Made by a program: the position numbers and the translations under genes. A stretch of 64,000 nucleotides of DNA from Arachis hypogaea (taxonomy: Eukaryota; Streptophyta; Magnoliopsida; Fabales; Fabaceae), in NCBI RefSeq assembly GCF_003086295.3, contig NC_092044.1, positions 72,654,528-72,718,527 of the forward strand, given 5' to 3'. Below, one piece after another: positions 23,115 to 34,910 of the stretch. The notes beneath the pieces are model-generated. The model was not told where the DNA came from, ran no database searches, and saw only the letters and a program-made list of their open reading frames with translations. Position 1 is the first letter of the stretch; each line of letters opens with the position of its first letter.

Positions 23115-25353
23115 TGATGCGTGAAAACTTGTCTCTCAACAAATTTCCCTTCGGCAAGTATATTGAATTGTCGTCAAGTAAAACTCACAATAGAGTGAGG
23201 TCGAATCTCACAGAGATTGATTGGTCAAGCAACTTTAGTTAGAAGAATATGCTAGTTAAGCTAAACAGAATTGAGATTGAGATGCAGGAATTTAAATGAC
23301 TAGAAAGTAAATAACAGAAATTAAAGTGCAGAATCTTAAATGGGGAGTTGGGATAATGAGCAGGAATTTAAATGGCAGAAAGTAAATAGAATGGGTAAGA
23401 TCAGAAATGGGGAGATCATTGGGTTTAGGAGATGTTGCATTCTCCGGATCAAGTTCATTCTCATCTCTTCCTCAATCAATGCATTCATTAATCTCCTTGG
23501 CAATCTTAAGTGATTGGATCCCAATTCCTTGGCAATCCAATCTCTCTAAGCTTGAACAATTGCTCAATTCCTTGATTTAATTGCTCATGGGAAGAGATGA
23601 AAGTGTGGTCACTGATTATACCACATGTATTTACAAATCAAAGTGTTGGGAGGATTAAATGTCACAATATCCATCCAAACCCCAATTTGGTCCAACATGA
23701 GAAAGCATTTCTAGCATGATTTCCTAATCCCTTTTCCAAGGTTCAAAGGAGATCCAATTATGGAGAATTTCTTTTCCAAAACAACTAACCAATTGAATTA
23801 AGATCGAAAGCTTTCTAGTAATATCAAGAGAAAGGAAAGAAGAAGAAGAATGAAAACTATAATTGATCCATCAAATTACAACAGAGCTCTCTAACCCAAT
23901 GAAAGGGGTTTAGTTTTTCATAGCTCTAGGAATCAAAAATGGCAGAAAAGAAGAATCCATGCTAGAAGTACAGAAAAGTAAATATGCAGAGAGTAGTTCC
24001 CAAAAGTGCTCCGCTCTCTCTAGTTCAAAACTACTCCTATTTATACTACTCCTCATGATCTTCTAGCGAGTTCTTCAAGTCTTGGATGTGGGCTCTGGAC
24101 CTTGAGTTGAAGCAATTCTCATCTTTAGTGGGCCCAGCTTGCAGAGAAATAAGAATTAGGCTTGGGCATTTAGTGAGATTAACGTTAGGAATATTTTGAG
24201 TGCGAGAACGTTAATGGCATTCACTTTTTCCACTAACGTTCCACCCTTATATACCCATGTTAATTCCAACGTTAAAAATCTTAACATGACTTCTAACGTT
24301 TCTTACTCAATCCTTGGCCAACGTTAATGGGACTCACTTTTTCCATTAACATTGGCTTGTGCCCCTTTTCGCAAACGTTAATGGGAATCACTTTTCCCAT
24401 TAACGTTGCTTGCCTCTTGCCCCTACGTTAGATCTCATGTTAGCTTGGCTAACGTAGCTCTTAACGTGGGTCTCTATCACCTTTGAGAGCGTTAGTGACA
24501 CTCACCTTTGTCACTAACGCTCCAATTGCCTTAAGTCCCTACATTAGAACCCACGTTAACTAAGTTAACGTGGCTCTTAACGTAGTAATGAAGCCATCTC
24601 CCAACGTTAGTGACAAAAGTTAGTGTCACTAACGTTGGTTCTTTGAATTCAACTCCACGTTAACTCTCACGTTAACAATCTTAACGTGAGAGCTAACGTA
24701 GGCAATGCTAATGATCCAACGTTAGTGACAAAAGTGAGTGTCACTAACGTTGGTGTTGTTGATCCTCTTCCACGTTAGAGTTCACGTTAACTAAGTTAAC
24801 GTGACTCTTAACGTGGGGCATTGCCTAGTTTCCCAACGTTAGTGGTGTCCACTTTTACCACTAACGTTGAGGAGAAACGTTATTGGAGTTCATGTTTCTC
24901 GTTAACGTGGAGTCCTCTTTTTCTTCTACGTTAAGTACCACATTAACTTAGTTAATGTGGCTCTTAACGTAAGCTATGAATGGCTTCGTAGGCGTTATTG
25001 GTGATCACTTTTCTCATTAACGTTGCAAGCTCTTTGCCATCCCACGTTAGTAGTTACGTTAACTAAGTTAACGTGAATGCTAACGTGGTTCTTCCATGCT
25101 TCATTTGTCATGAAATCAAGCAATTAAAGTGCATCAAAGCTCTAGCTAAAGTCATGAAATTATGCATCATCAAATTCTCATGAAATTCTGGCAAAAATCT
25201 CATGAAATCATGCAAAATTCACAATAGTTGCTTAAATGAAGGTGTAAGTGTATTTTCACCCAAAACTTGCCTTATTCACTAGGAAAATGCATGAAACTAC
25301 CCTAAAACAGTAAATAAAAGGTCAGTGAAACTGGCCTAGATGCCCTGGCATCA
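23115..25353 (-). mobile_element. Solo LTR of the element C family, inserted in C's gag
   Basis: The 2239-bp LTR begins TGATGCGTGAAAAC and ends TGCCCTGGCATCA. It is flanked by the perfect 5-bp duplication GTGGA (23110-23114 and 25354-25358). It belongs to the same family as C's own LTRs but carries a longer array of ACGTTA/TAACGT palindromes (about 24220-25085). Gag coding resumes on both sides, which confirms the insertion. Confidence 0.92.
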
Positions 25354-25358
25354 GTGGA

Positions 25359-26040
25359 CAACTTCTTGTCAGCTCCTTATATCTTTCCCATGCTTTATAC
25401 AAGGTTTCTCCGTCCAGCTGCCTGAAGGTTTACACCTCAATTCTCATATTGATTATCCTCTGTGGAGGGAAAACTTTGTTAAAAACTTGTTAACAACATC
25501 CTCCGAGGTATTAAGGCTCTCCTTAGGAAAGGACTCTAGCCACTTTGATGCCTTATCCCTAAGAGAGAAGGGGAACAAAAGCAATCTATAGGTGTCAGGA
25601 TGAACACCATTGGCCTTTATAGTGTCACAACTTCTCAAGAATGTGGTTAGATGTTGATTGGGATCTTCCTGGGCACTTCCTCCAAATGAGCAATTGTTTT
25701 GAACAAGGGTGATAAGCTGTGGTTTTAGCTCGAAGTTGTTGGCATGAATAGTTGGTTTTAGGATGCTACTTCCATAATTCCCTGAGTTTGGGTTGATGAA
25801 AGAGCCTAGAACTCTTCTCTCCTGCCCAACATGGTTACCAGCACCTTTTCCAACATGATTGTGTACTTCTTCCTCCATAGTAACGTCTAGATCTTCTTCC
25901 AATGCTTCCTCTCTAGATATTCCTTTACCTATTGCTTTCCTCTTTAGTCTAAGGAAGGTCCTCTCAGGTTCACTATCAAAAGAAGTTCAAGTTCTTCCTC
26001 TTCTACCTGTCATACACACGGCAAAAGAAGCAAAGAAAAG
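25359..26040 (-). pseudogene. N-terminal gag of element C
   Basis: The minus-strand frame runs from a basic N-terminus (RLKRKAIGKGISREEAL) near 25950 into an open 149-residue stretch (25902-25453). That stretch carries the gag signature NNFELKPQLITLVQNN, DTIKANGVHPDTYRLLLFPF and KASKWLESFPKESLNT. It closely resembles gag of element M and belongs to the Athila-like type. A stop and frame change occur after LHRG at 25453; the rest continues past the solo LTR. Confidence 0.82.
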
Positions 26041-26260
26041 CAAGTGAAGGATTCACTCTTGTTAAGAATTGTGGTTAGTGTGAGTGGTGCAATTTATCAA
26101 ATAGTTAGTGGATTAGTATGTGAAATTGTAAATAAGTGATGGAAAACAAGTGAAATTGCTGAGAATGAAAGTAAACAAGATAAAATGAAACAAATCAACA
26201 AGGGAAAAAAAGTGTTCAATCTAGTTATCCTCCGATTTAATCATTGTCAATGCAAAATCA

Positions 26261-26279
26261 ATCCTCGGCAACGGCGCCA
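26261..26279 (-). other. PBS of element C, tRNA-Asp
   Basis: The minus-strand TGGCGCCGTTGCCGAGGAT matches the complement of the plant tRNA-Asp 3' end at 18 of 19 positions. It begins 7 bases from the LTR border. Confidence 0.85.
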
Positions 26280-26285
26280 TAAACT

Positions 26286-28156
26286 TGATGGCCGAAAATC
26301 TGTATCACTACAAATTTCCTTCGGCAAATATACCGAATTTCCATCAAGTAAAAACTCACAATAGAGTGAGGTCGAATCCCACAGGGATTGATTGGTTGAG
26401 CAATTTTAATCAGAGGAGTGTTCTAGTTGAACTAAGCAGAATTGAGTTGAGATTTGCAGAAATTTAAATGGCTGGAAATGAAAATAACAAGAATTGTAAA
26501 TGACAGAAAAGTAAATAGCAGAATGTAAATAGCAGAAAGTAAATTTGCAGTAAGGTAAATGGAAATGTGAATAATGAACATAAAAGTAAATAGCAGAATA
26601 TAAAGATTGGGAAGATCGGAAATGGGGAGTTCATTTGGTTCAGGAGATGATGCATCCTACGGATCAAGTTCCTTCTCATCTCTTCCTCAATCCATGCAAC
26701 TCATTGATCTCTTGGCAATCTTAAGTGATTGAATCCCAATTCCTTGGCAATTCAATCTCTCTAAGCATGAACAATTGCCTAATTCCTTGATCTAATTTCT
26801 CATGGGAAGAGATGAAGTACGATCACTGATTATACCACATGATTTTCTAGATCAAAGTATTGGGAGGATTATATATCACTATATCTATGCAACCCCCAAC
26901 CTAGTCCAACATGAGAAAGCATTTCTAGCATGATTTCTTCATTCCTCTTCCAAGGTTAAGAGGAAATCCAAGTATGAGCAATTTCTCTTCCGAGACAACT
27001 GCTCAATTGGATGAAGAGCGAAAGCTTTCAAGAAAATCAAAGAGAATAGAAAGAAAAAGAAGAATAAGAACTATTATTAATCTATTGAATCACAACAGAG
27101 CTCCCTAACCCAATGAAGTGGGGTTTAGTTGTTCATAGCTTTGGGAATGGAAATTGGAAATGTAAAGTGCATCAAAAGTAAAACTGAATACAAAGAAAAG
27201 TAATTTTAGAGTATTTACAATCCTGGATCCCCTAGGTCCCGATCTCTCTTCTAGTTCAAAACTACTCCTATTTATACTCCTTCTCTGATCCTCAGTTGAG
27301 TTTGCAAGTCTCTGGATGTGGGCCCTTGGCCTCAGTTGAAGCAGTTAACTAACTCATTGGGCTCTGCTCAGCTTGCTGGAAGGGTTGACATTGGGCAGCA
27401 CTCACGCTAGTCCCCACGTTAGTGGCATTAATGTGGCTATTAACGCGGGCTTTCTTGGCCTATCAAAAGTTATTGGAACTAACTTTTCCACTAACTTTTC
27501 ATGCAGCTCCCATCTCCACGTTAGTGGCACTAACATGGGTCTCCTTGGCTTCGAACAAGTTAGTGGCACTAACTTTTGCACTAACTTTTCATCTTTGGCT
27601 TCGAACAAGTTAGTGCCACTAACTTTTGCACTAACTTTTCATGCTGCCTACTCTCTTCCACCTTAATGCCCACGTTAGTGGCACTAATGTGGGTCTTCCT
27701 TGCTTCGAACAAGTTAATGGGACCAAATTTTGTACCAGCTTTTGAAGCTATCATTCTCTTCTAATTTAGTGCCCACGTTAGTGGCACTAACGTGGCCACT
27801 AACGTAGGTCTCCTTGCCCTTTGCTGAAGTGAGTGGCATTCACTTTTGCACTAACTTTCCAAGCCTTCCTCTCTTCTACGTTAGTGGCACTAACGTGGGT
27901 TTCTGCTTCTTGTTACCTGAAATCAACCAAGCAAGGTACATCAAAGTCTTACTCTAATCATAAGATGATGCATCATTCATTCTTTCATTCAATTCTTGTA
28001 TTATTCTCGTGAAAAATATATAGAATTCAAAATGTTTGCTTGAATCATGAATGCATCTTCAACCAAATACTTGCTTATTGCCTAACAAAATGCATGAAAC
28101 TACCCTAAAACATACTGAAAATGGCTTGTGAAACTAGCCAAGATGCCATGGCATCA
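26286..28156 (-). mobile_element. 5' LTR of element C
   Basis: The 1871-bp LTR runs from TGATGGCC (26286) to ATGGCATCA (28156) and has the PBS on its inner side. It contains the conserved terminal hairpin CTCAC...GTGAG (26355-26370) and the words TTAGTGGCACTAA repeated over 27405-27900. Short ORFs across this array, on both strands, are repeat artefacts. Confidence 0.86.
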
Positions 28157-30340
28157 AGTTCTCGGCACACTCTTGTGATTCCGAAAGGATACGAGAGAGA
28201 TTCTCAGCCCCAGACCTCACATATCAATGTAAGCAGAACTAACCACTGCCCTTACGCTGCCACTGTGACCTTGACATGTGGGATTAACCAACCGACCTTG
28301 CTAGGCGCATAGCATCTCAACAGGCTCAGTATACAACAATATATATCCATATTTCATTTAGTGATCACTTTCAATAGTCAATAATTCACCATTTCTCTTC
28401 GAGTCCCAAATTCATCATAACCATCATTAATCCTTGATTTCACAATTTGACCATCAACTCTTAAGTTCCCATAATCATCATCAGTATACTACTCCAACGG
28501 TCCACTCACAAATTCAGAAACCTAAGTCTCCGTCTTCTAAACTCATACAGAATTTCACCAATTTAAGTCACTAACTCTTCTCTATTAGTCTTAAGACCTA
28601 ACTGCTAGATAGTAATTTTAAATAGTAATTAAAGAAGTTTAGAAAGCTAGAGAACCCTGGAAAACGAATAAGAAACCATTTTTCAGCAAAAAAGGGTCTG
28701 TGCGTACGCACGCCCCTGTGTGCCGTGTACGCGGGAGGGCTGGACAGAGAAGAATGCCCGCGTACGCACCCAATGTGCCACGTACACATGTACCTCAGAT
28801 TGCAGAAAAATGTCAAGTTGCAGAAATTTCAATTTTAGATACTAAACTTCAAACGTCCATAACTTTTTCGTTTTAAAATATTTTTCATCCATTTTTTGAA
28901 CAGTGTAAACCTCTCAAACGCAATTTTTATTTAAAGATTTCATTTGAAATGGGGGTCTGAATTCCAAGTTATGACTCATTGAAGTTCATCAAAATTTTAG
29001 TTTTTTACAATATACATAAGTCCTTTAAATCAACAAAATTCTCTACTAAATCATTCCAAACTCAACCAATTCAATACCAAAACATACTAAATCCATACCA
29101 AATGTCCCTCATTCACTTTCCAACCATTTCACTCAATATTTCATCGTCTCCATTCAATTAATTCATACATTCAATAAATCTCAATATAAACATACAACTC
29201 CAACAACTTTCATAATTTTCATAATTTCAATCCAACACACATATATATCCTCCTCAATACTTATCAAACTCAACAATCATCAACAATTCTCAATAACATC
29301 ATTAATCAATATCAATCTTCAAAATCATCATACATCATCAAATCCATAATCATCAATAACTATTTCATTCCTATCCAAAGGTCCACTAGCCTATGTTTCA
29401 TGAAACATTATATATTACATAGAGAAAACTAAAATCATACCTTGGTTGATTACCCTCCACACATAAAACACCTAATTTGACTTCCAACAAGCTTTGTAAT
29501 CACTAACACCATTCCCAAATCACCAAATAATTAAGCTGTACATACTAATATCACTAATATCAATACCTGGAATTCACAATGTACTAAACCACAAGAATTT
29601 TTGGAAAATCTTACCTTAATCACAGAAATTACGGATAAAACCCAATGATTCCTCACTATTGGACGGCACCTAAACAACCAAATCACAAAAATTTACTCAA
29701 AAACCAAACCTTAAATTTAAAATTCACAGGGGCTGGGAATTGGGCAAAGATTTTCAAAAATCTTATCACTTTGGTTAGATGAAACTAATGGGCTCAGTGA
29801 GAGCTTTGTGTAGCTGCAGACGGGATGTGAATCGGAGTACCGTAGCTCGAGTTATGATCAAATGAAGATAGATGTGAATAATCTTTTGAAAGCCTTGCTC
29901 TCTTCCTCATTTCAACTGCATGCTTGTGTTTTAGTTTGAGTTATGTGCTGAATTTGGTTCATTAATTGTTATATATATGTTGGACTTGGGCGTAACTTAG
30001 GCCCGGTCCAACCAGTTTGCGTTTTTTGCCCAATTTTAGGCCAAACCTTTAGAATTAGTGCCTAATTTTCAACTTTAATTATTTTCCTAATTTTTTCTAT
30101 AGTATTTACTATTCCCACGCAGTATCAGATAGACTTAAGCCAGTACTACCAGCTAATTTATCGATACGCGTTTTATGCAACTCAAAAAATTTCATATATA
30201 AATTTCATTTTCCAACTCAGAAAAATCTATTGGGTCTAAATATCATATATAAATTTTCTAATTAAGATTTTAAATTTTTGAACCTATCCTGGACAATTAA
30301 ATCATTTTAATTAAGCGGTTAAATAATTACGATTCTTACA
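28157..30340 (-). mobile_element. Right part of the chromovirus LTR shared by elements A and D
   Basis: This continues the LTR interrupted at 16065 and ends at 30340 with GATTCTTACA. It includes a palindromic segment (GTGCGTACGCAC near 28691, GCGTACGC near 28760). On the minus strand it is immediately preceded by a purine tract and by the integrase of D, so it is D's 3' LTR as well as A's 5' LTR. It is mostly AT-rich and non-coding. Confidence 0.75.
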
Positions 30341-30352
30341 TTCTCCCCACCA
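30341..30352 (-). other. Polypurine tract of element D
   Basis: The minus-strand GGTGGGGAGAA lies directly against the LTR terminus TGTAAGAATC at 30340. This is the plus-strand priming position of a Ty3/gypsy element. Confidence 0.75.
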
Positions 30353-30380
30353 AATAAGAAATTTTGTCCCCAAAATTTAG

Positions 30381-31636
30381 TGATTACCTGAGAATAACTC
30401 CGGATAATCTTTCTGCATCTCGGACGCCAATTCCCAAGTGTGCTCTTCCATGCCAGCTCTTCTCCAAACTAGTTTGACCAACTAAACTTCCTTTCTACAC
30501 AATTTATTTACACTAGTGTCATCAATACGCACCGGTGTTACTTGAAACGTCAAGTTTTCCTTCAACTCAACTGACTCGGGCTCTAGCACATGAGCCGCTT
30601 CCGATGTGTACTTGCGGAGTTGTGACACATGAAATATGTTATGTAGCGTAGGCAAACGCGGCGACAAAGCTACTTAATATGCCACCGGCCCAACTTGCCT
30701 CGAGACCTCAAAAGGTCTAATGAATCTCGGATTCAACTTCTTTGTTTTAATTGCTCTTCCAATTCCTGTTGTCAGAGTAACCCTTAGAAATACATGCTCC
30801 CCCACTTCAAATTCCAATGGTTTCCTTATCTGATCTATATAACTCTTCTGCCAGCTCTGTGCAGTTAAGATTCTGGCCCTAATCTGTTTGATCTTTTTTT
30901 GTGGTCTCTGCTACCAAGTTTGATGCCAACATACTTGCTTCACTGGTTTCATACCAACACTATAGAGATGGGCACTTTCGTCCATAAAAAGAGCCGTTCC
31001 GATGCTCGCATGAAAGCTGTTGTTGTAAGAAAACTCTACCAACGACATGTAACAGTCCCAACTTTTTGGTTGATCCAACACACACACCTTTAACATATCC
31101 TCTAACCTCTGAATAGTCATTTCTGACTGTCCATCTATTTGGGGATGATATGCTGTCCTGAGACATAGTCTCGTACCGAAAGCTCTTTGGAAAACTCCCA
31201 AAAATCTTGAAGTGAAACAAGGATCACGATTCGATACTATACTTGATGACACTCCGTGAAACCTCACAATCTCCTTGATGTACAACCTTGCCAATTCCAC
31301 CAATGAATAGTTTACTCGGATGGGCAGAAAGTGAATAGATTTGGTTAAGTGATCTATTATTCCCCAAACCGCTTCAAATCCTGATCTAGTCCTTGGCAAA
31401 TGGGTCACAAAATCCATTGCAATTTCTTCCCACTTCCACTGAGGAATCTCAAGTGGCTGTAACATCCCCGATGATCTCTGGTGTTCTATCTTCACCTTCA
31501 AACACGTCAGACAGTTAGACACAAGTCTAGCTATATCACTCTTCATCCCAGGCCACCAGAACATCTTCCTCAAATCATGATACATCTTTGTTCTTCTCGG
31601 ATGAGTAAAAAATTTGTTGTTATGAGCTTCTGACAA
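30381..31636 (-). pseudogene. Integrase and chromodomain of chromovirus element D (Tekay/Del-like)
   Basis: The 241-residue open stretch (31636-30911) holds the zinc-binding end (NCLTCLKVK near residues 41-49) and the catalytic core. The first Asp is residue 75 (IAMDFVTHLP) and the Glu is residue 172 (GQSEMTIQ). The second catalytic position, residue 136, reads SNRDPCF, so Asp has become Asn, consistent with one G-to-A change. Further down the minus strand, LHNIFHVSQLRKY (about 30640) and LVKLVWRRAGMEEHTWELA (about 30465-30410) form a chromodomain-like C-terminus. Chromovirus integrases use such a domain to recognise marked chromatin. Stops and a frame change separate these parts. Confidence 0.85.
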
Positions 31637-32168
31637 TGGATTTTTGTCTCAAACTTCTAACATTCGGCACACAAATCTGCCCTTTATACCTCCAAATACC
31701 TTTACTATCCTTACTGAATTCTCCGTGCCTCACCTTACCAATTGGTTGGAACGTTTCCTGAAGTTCTTGCTCGTTCTGCTGAGCCCTCTGAATCTTTGTC
31801 TTGAAAGTACTTAAAATTTGCAACTAATTTAAACAAGCCTTTTCGTTAACTTCACCAATATCCAACTTAAGTTCCGCAAACTTATTTACTAGCTTCTCTT
31901 CCTTAATCGTCATCCAAGCAACAGTCAAAGACTTTCAGCTCAAAGCATCCGTTACAATGTTAGCCTACCCAGGGTGATAACTCAGTTCAAAATCATAGTC
32001 CTTTAGTAGCTCCATCCATCACCTCTGACGCATATTGAGCTCTTTCAGATCAAAGATATACATGAGACTCTTGTGATCAGAAAAGACTTTAAACCTCACT
32101 CCATACAAGTAGTGCCTCCAAATCTTCAACAGAAATACCACTGTCGCCAATTCCAAGTCATGAGTTGG
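31637..32168 (-). pseudogene. RNase H and RNase H-integrase linker of element D
   Basis: The minus-strand translation gives NYPTHDLELATVVFLLKIW, then FKVFSDHKSLMYIFDLKEL and MRQRWWMELLKDYDFELSYH, a chromovirus RNase H C-terminal half. A linker follows to the integrase. The frame stops abruptly at about 32168, where LTR I begins, so RT, protease and gag of D are not in this part of the window. An in-frame stop follows the DALS-like end. Confidence 0.78.
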
Positions 32169-32173
32169 GTAAT

Positions 32174-32431
32174 TGATACGTGAGCATCTTATACCCCTTT
32201 TCGTATAATTTTCTAGTTGTTTTTAGTTAGATTTTATTTGGTTTTACTTGATTTTAGAGCAAAAATCCTCTTTGAATACTACTTTGAGTTGTTTTAGTAT
32301 TTTTATGATTTCAGGTGAAATTCGGAACGATTTGGCAGAGTTTGGAGCAAAAAGGAAGAAAGCTATCAGCACCCTCCCTGGGTGCTAAACGCCCAACTAG
32401 CGTTTAGTACCAGCAGGGGACTCAGGGCAAG
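32174..32431 (+). mobile_element. 5' fragment of LTR I
   Basis: The block starts TGATACGTGAGCATC and carries TATGATTTCAGGTGAAATT, a segment also found in the TGATGAGCGG LTRs. It then has GGTGCTAAACGCCC words. The RNase H frame of D ends just before it; the flank GTAAT is the expected target copy. It is cut at 32431 by the 3' LTR of element E, so the rest lies off the window. Confidence 0.65.
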
Positions 32432-33399
32432 TGGTGCGCAAAACTGACTCCGCAAACTTTTGCACAGATGAACCGGTAAGTGCACCTGGTCGTCCAAGTA
32501 ATATCTCAGGTGAGTGAGGGTGGAATCTCACGAAGATTGTCAGATTGAGCAAGCAATGGCTATCTTGCGAATCTCAGTCAGGCAATTAGAAAAGATGGTT
32601 GTTTGGTTGAGAAACGCATAAAACAGAATAAGAAAAGAGTTACCAGATTGGTGTTAAATCAATTATAAAAGAGCAGTTGAGGCTGCGAAGATGCTTTCTC
32701 TTTCTGGATCAACTTTTCTCATAGTCTACTTCAATAATGGATGATTTATTACATGGCAAGGTGTAAGTGATTAATGACGGGGGCTAGTGGTCATTAATCT
32801 CCTCTGCTTTAGATCAAATGCCAATGCTAATGGTCTTCTAATCTGAACGAGGGTGAAGCTCTAGTAATTCAGTCCATTGAAGATCATACTCAAAACACCA
32901 CAGACAAGGTCGGATCTTCTGGATCAGAGAATGAAGCTTTATGATCCTAGCTTATACCACAAAGGCCCTAATCGCCCCGTACCTCGGCTGAACAGATATT
33001 CCCATGTACCTAATGAAGTCATGGATTAGCTTTCTAAGAGATGCATAATGAAGCTTTTAGTTCAATACTATCCTGCTAAGGACTCGCAAGAATGATGCAA
33101 GTGCATATTTGCTTTATTAGTTAGTTGGCTTAGTTAGTTTTAGTTTAATTTCACTCATTTTCTCTAAATAAACAAGTCCTTTTATGAGTTTTGTTTCCAT
33201 GCATGATGATATCAAGGAACATGTTAATTCTAGCCAAATTCATGCAAATGTTTTAAGGAATGCATATATGAATGAGTATGAATGAATCTCATGAAATCTA
33301 TTGCATGAATTGGTAAGACTTTGAAGCTATTTCCCTTGTTGATGATAGGTGATGAGACAAGGAAGCATGGAAGCAAGAATAATGCAAGCTGGGCAAGAA

Positions 33400-34420
33400 G
33401 TTGGCGTTGCCAACTTGGATACAATGGGCGTTATTCTTGCCAACGCCAGGAAGAGGAGTTGGCGTTGCCAACTTGGGAATGTGGTGCGTTTTTATGGATA
33501 ACGCAAGGCAAGCTTGGCCCTGGAAGAAGCAAAGTTGGCATTGCCAACTTGAAGCTGGCGTTGCCAACGCCACACACAAGCCACAAACAAGCAAGCTTGG
33601 CCTTGGAGGCAACCAAGGAGCAAAGTTGGCGTTGCCAACTTGAGGAGGGCGTTGCCAACGCCACACACAACCACACCAAGCAAGCTTGGCAACCCTGGAA
33701 GCAAAGTTGGCGTTGCCAACTCTAGAAGGGCGTTGCCAACGCCACACACAACCACACCAAGCAAGCTTGGCAACCCTGGAAGCAAAGTTGGCGTTGCCAA
33801 CTCTAGAAGGGCGTTGCCAACGCCACACACAAGCAAGTTTAGCCCTGGAGGAAGACAAGAAGCAAAGTTGGCGTTGCCAACTTGAGAGTGGCGTTGCCAA
33901 CGCCACACACAAGCAATTTTGGCACCAAAGAGGAGCTCGAGCACGTTGTTGAAGCTAGGAAGCATTGGAGTGTTTGGCAACAACGCCAGGAATGGTTGCT
34001 TGGCTAGGCACCAAGTCTTGGTGCCAACCAAGTTGCCAACGCCCAATGGCAGCACCAACCAGGTTGCCAACGCCCAATGGCGCACCAACCAGGTTGCCAA
34101 CGCCCAATGGCGCACCAACCAGGTTGCCAACGCCCATGAGTTGCACCATTCACGTTGCCAACGCCAAAATCAAGTTGCCAACGCCAAGCCTTGCCAACCA
34201 AGTTGCTAACGCCCACAAGCATGCCATGCACGTTGCCAACGCCCATTGGCCTTGCCATGCACGTTGCCAACGCCAGGAAGCAAGCATGGAGCCTTGAGAA
34301 AGGCTCGAGCACGTTGCCAACGTGCTAAAGAGAAGGAGTTATTCACAACAACGCCAGGAAATTGTGGTGCACGTTGCTAACTTGAAATGTATGGGCGTTA
34401 TTCACAACAACTCCAACAAG
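33400..34420 (+). repeat. Array of GTTGGCGTTGCCAAC palindromes in LTR J
   Basis: More than twenty copies of GGCGTTGCCAAC or ACGTTGCCAACG words occur in about 1 kb, many as perfect palindromes such as AGTTGGCGTTGCCAACT. Nested inside are an 81-bp tandem duplication (the block containing TCTAGAAGGGCG at 33721 recurs at 33802) and a 30-bp unit repeated about three times (34050-34130, GTTGCCAACGCCCAATGG). Confidence 0.85.
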
Positions 34421-34440
34421 GCAGCCTGACCATGTCCTCT

Positions 34441-34910
34441 TCAATGGAAGATATCTTGAGCTACAGAGATCCAAATTGAGTGCTTCCAGTTGCATTGGAA
34501 AGCTGACATTCAGAGCTTTCCAACCATATATAATAGTCTATGGTGGAGCACAAAATTGAAGCCAAACCAGAGTCATCTTTAGGCCCTAAAAACAAGAACA
34601 TGAAGTGAAATTCAAGGAGGCTAGAGACTAGCCTTGGAGTGTGGCTCGAGCACGTTGCCAACGTGCTGGATAGGGGGCGTGTTTTGCAACAACGCCAGCC
34701 CCAAGCCCCTGCCTTGGGAGGCTAGGCACGAGCACGTTGCCAACTTGGGGTTTAAGGTGCGTTTTTGGCAACAACTTGGCAACAACTTGGCAGCTTGACC
34801 TTACCTTCTTTGAGGAAGCATAACTTGAGCTAGGAAAGTCCAAATGAAGTGATTCCAGTGGCATTAGAAAATAGACATCAAGAGCTTTCCAATGATGTAT
34901 AATAGTCCAT
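34441..34910 (+). repeat. Two copies of a GGAAAG...CTTTCC LTR module
   Basis: Segments 34450-34540 and 34811-34910 each carry GAGCTA, then GCATT.GAAA, GACAT, GAGCTTTCCAA and TGTATAATAGTC or ATATAATAGTC. The same module occurs once in each TGATGAGCGG-family LTR (for example 39653-39745), although the LTRs are otherwise different. Confidence 0.7.

Larger units (their letters stand above)
16066..28156 (-). mobile_element. Element C: Athila-like retrotransposon lacking RT and integrase core
   Basis: The minus-strand element has a 5' LTR at 28156-26286, a tRNA-Asp PBS, gag, protease, a short basic tail, a 3' region and a 3' LTR at 19244-16066. It sits in the chromovirus LTR; the flanks AGTCT and AGTTC are an imperfect target duplication. 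Two solo LTRs lie inside it: 16913-18553 in its 3' LTR and 23115-25353 in gag. With these removed, the internal region is about 4.8 kb, too short for a full pol. Confidence 0.85.

Noticed and set aside
28121..28312. Possible small gene across 28156
   Set aside because: The frame crosses the junction between element C and the chromovirus LTR, so it cannot be an old gene.
33298..34130. Open frames of 204 and 212 codons on the minus strand and several plus-strand frames in LTR J
   Set aside because: They coincide with the palindromic repeat array; their products are repeats of VCGVGNA- or KLALPT-like words on both strands, with no domain.
33400..34420. CRISPR-like appearance of short palindromic repeats in LTR J
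   Set aside because: Spacing is irregular, spacers are themselves repeats, no cas genes exist and the sequence is plant nuclear retrotransposon DNA flanked by a target duplication.
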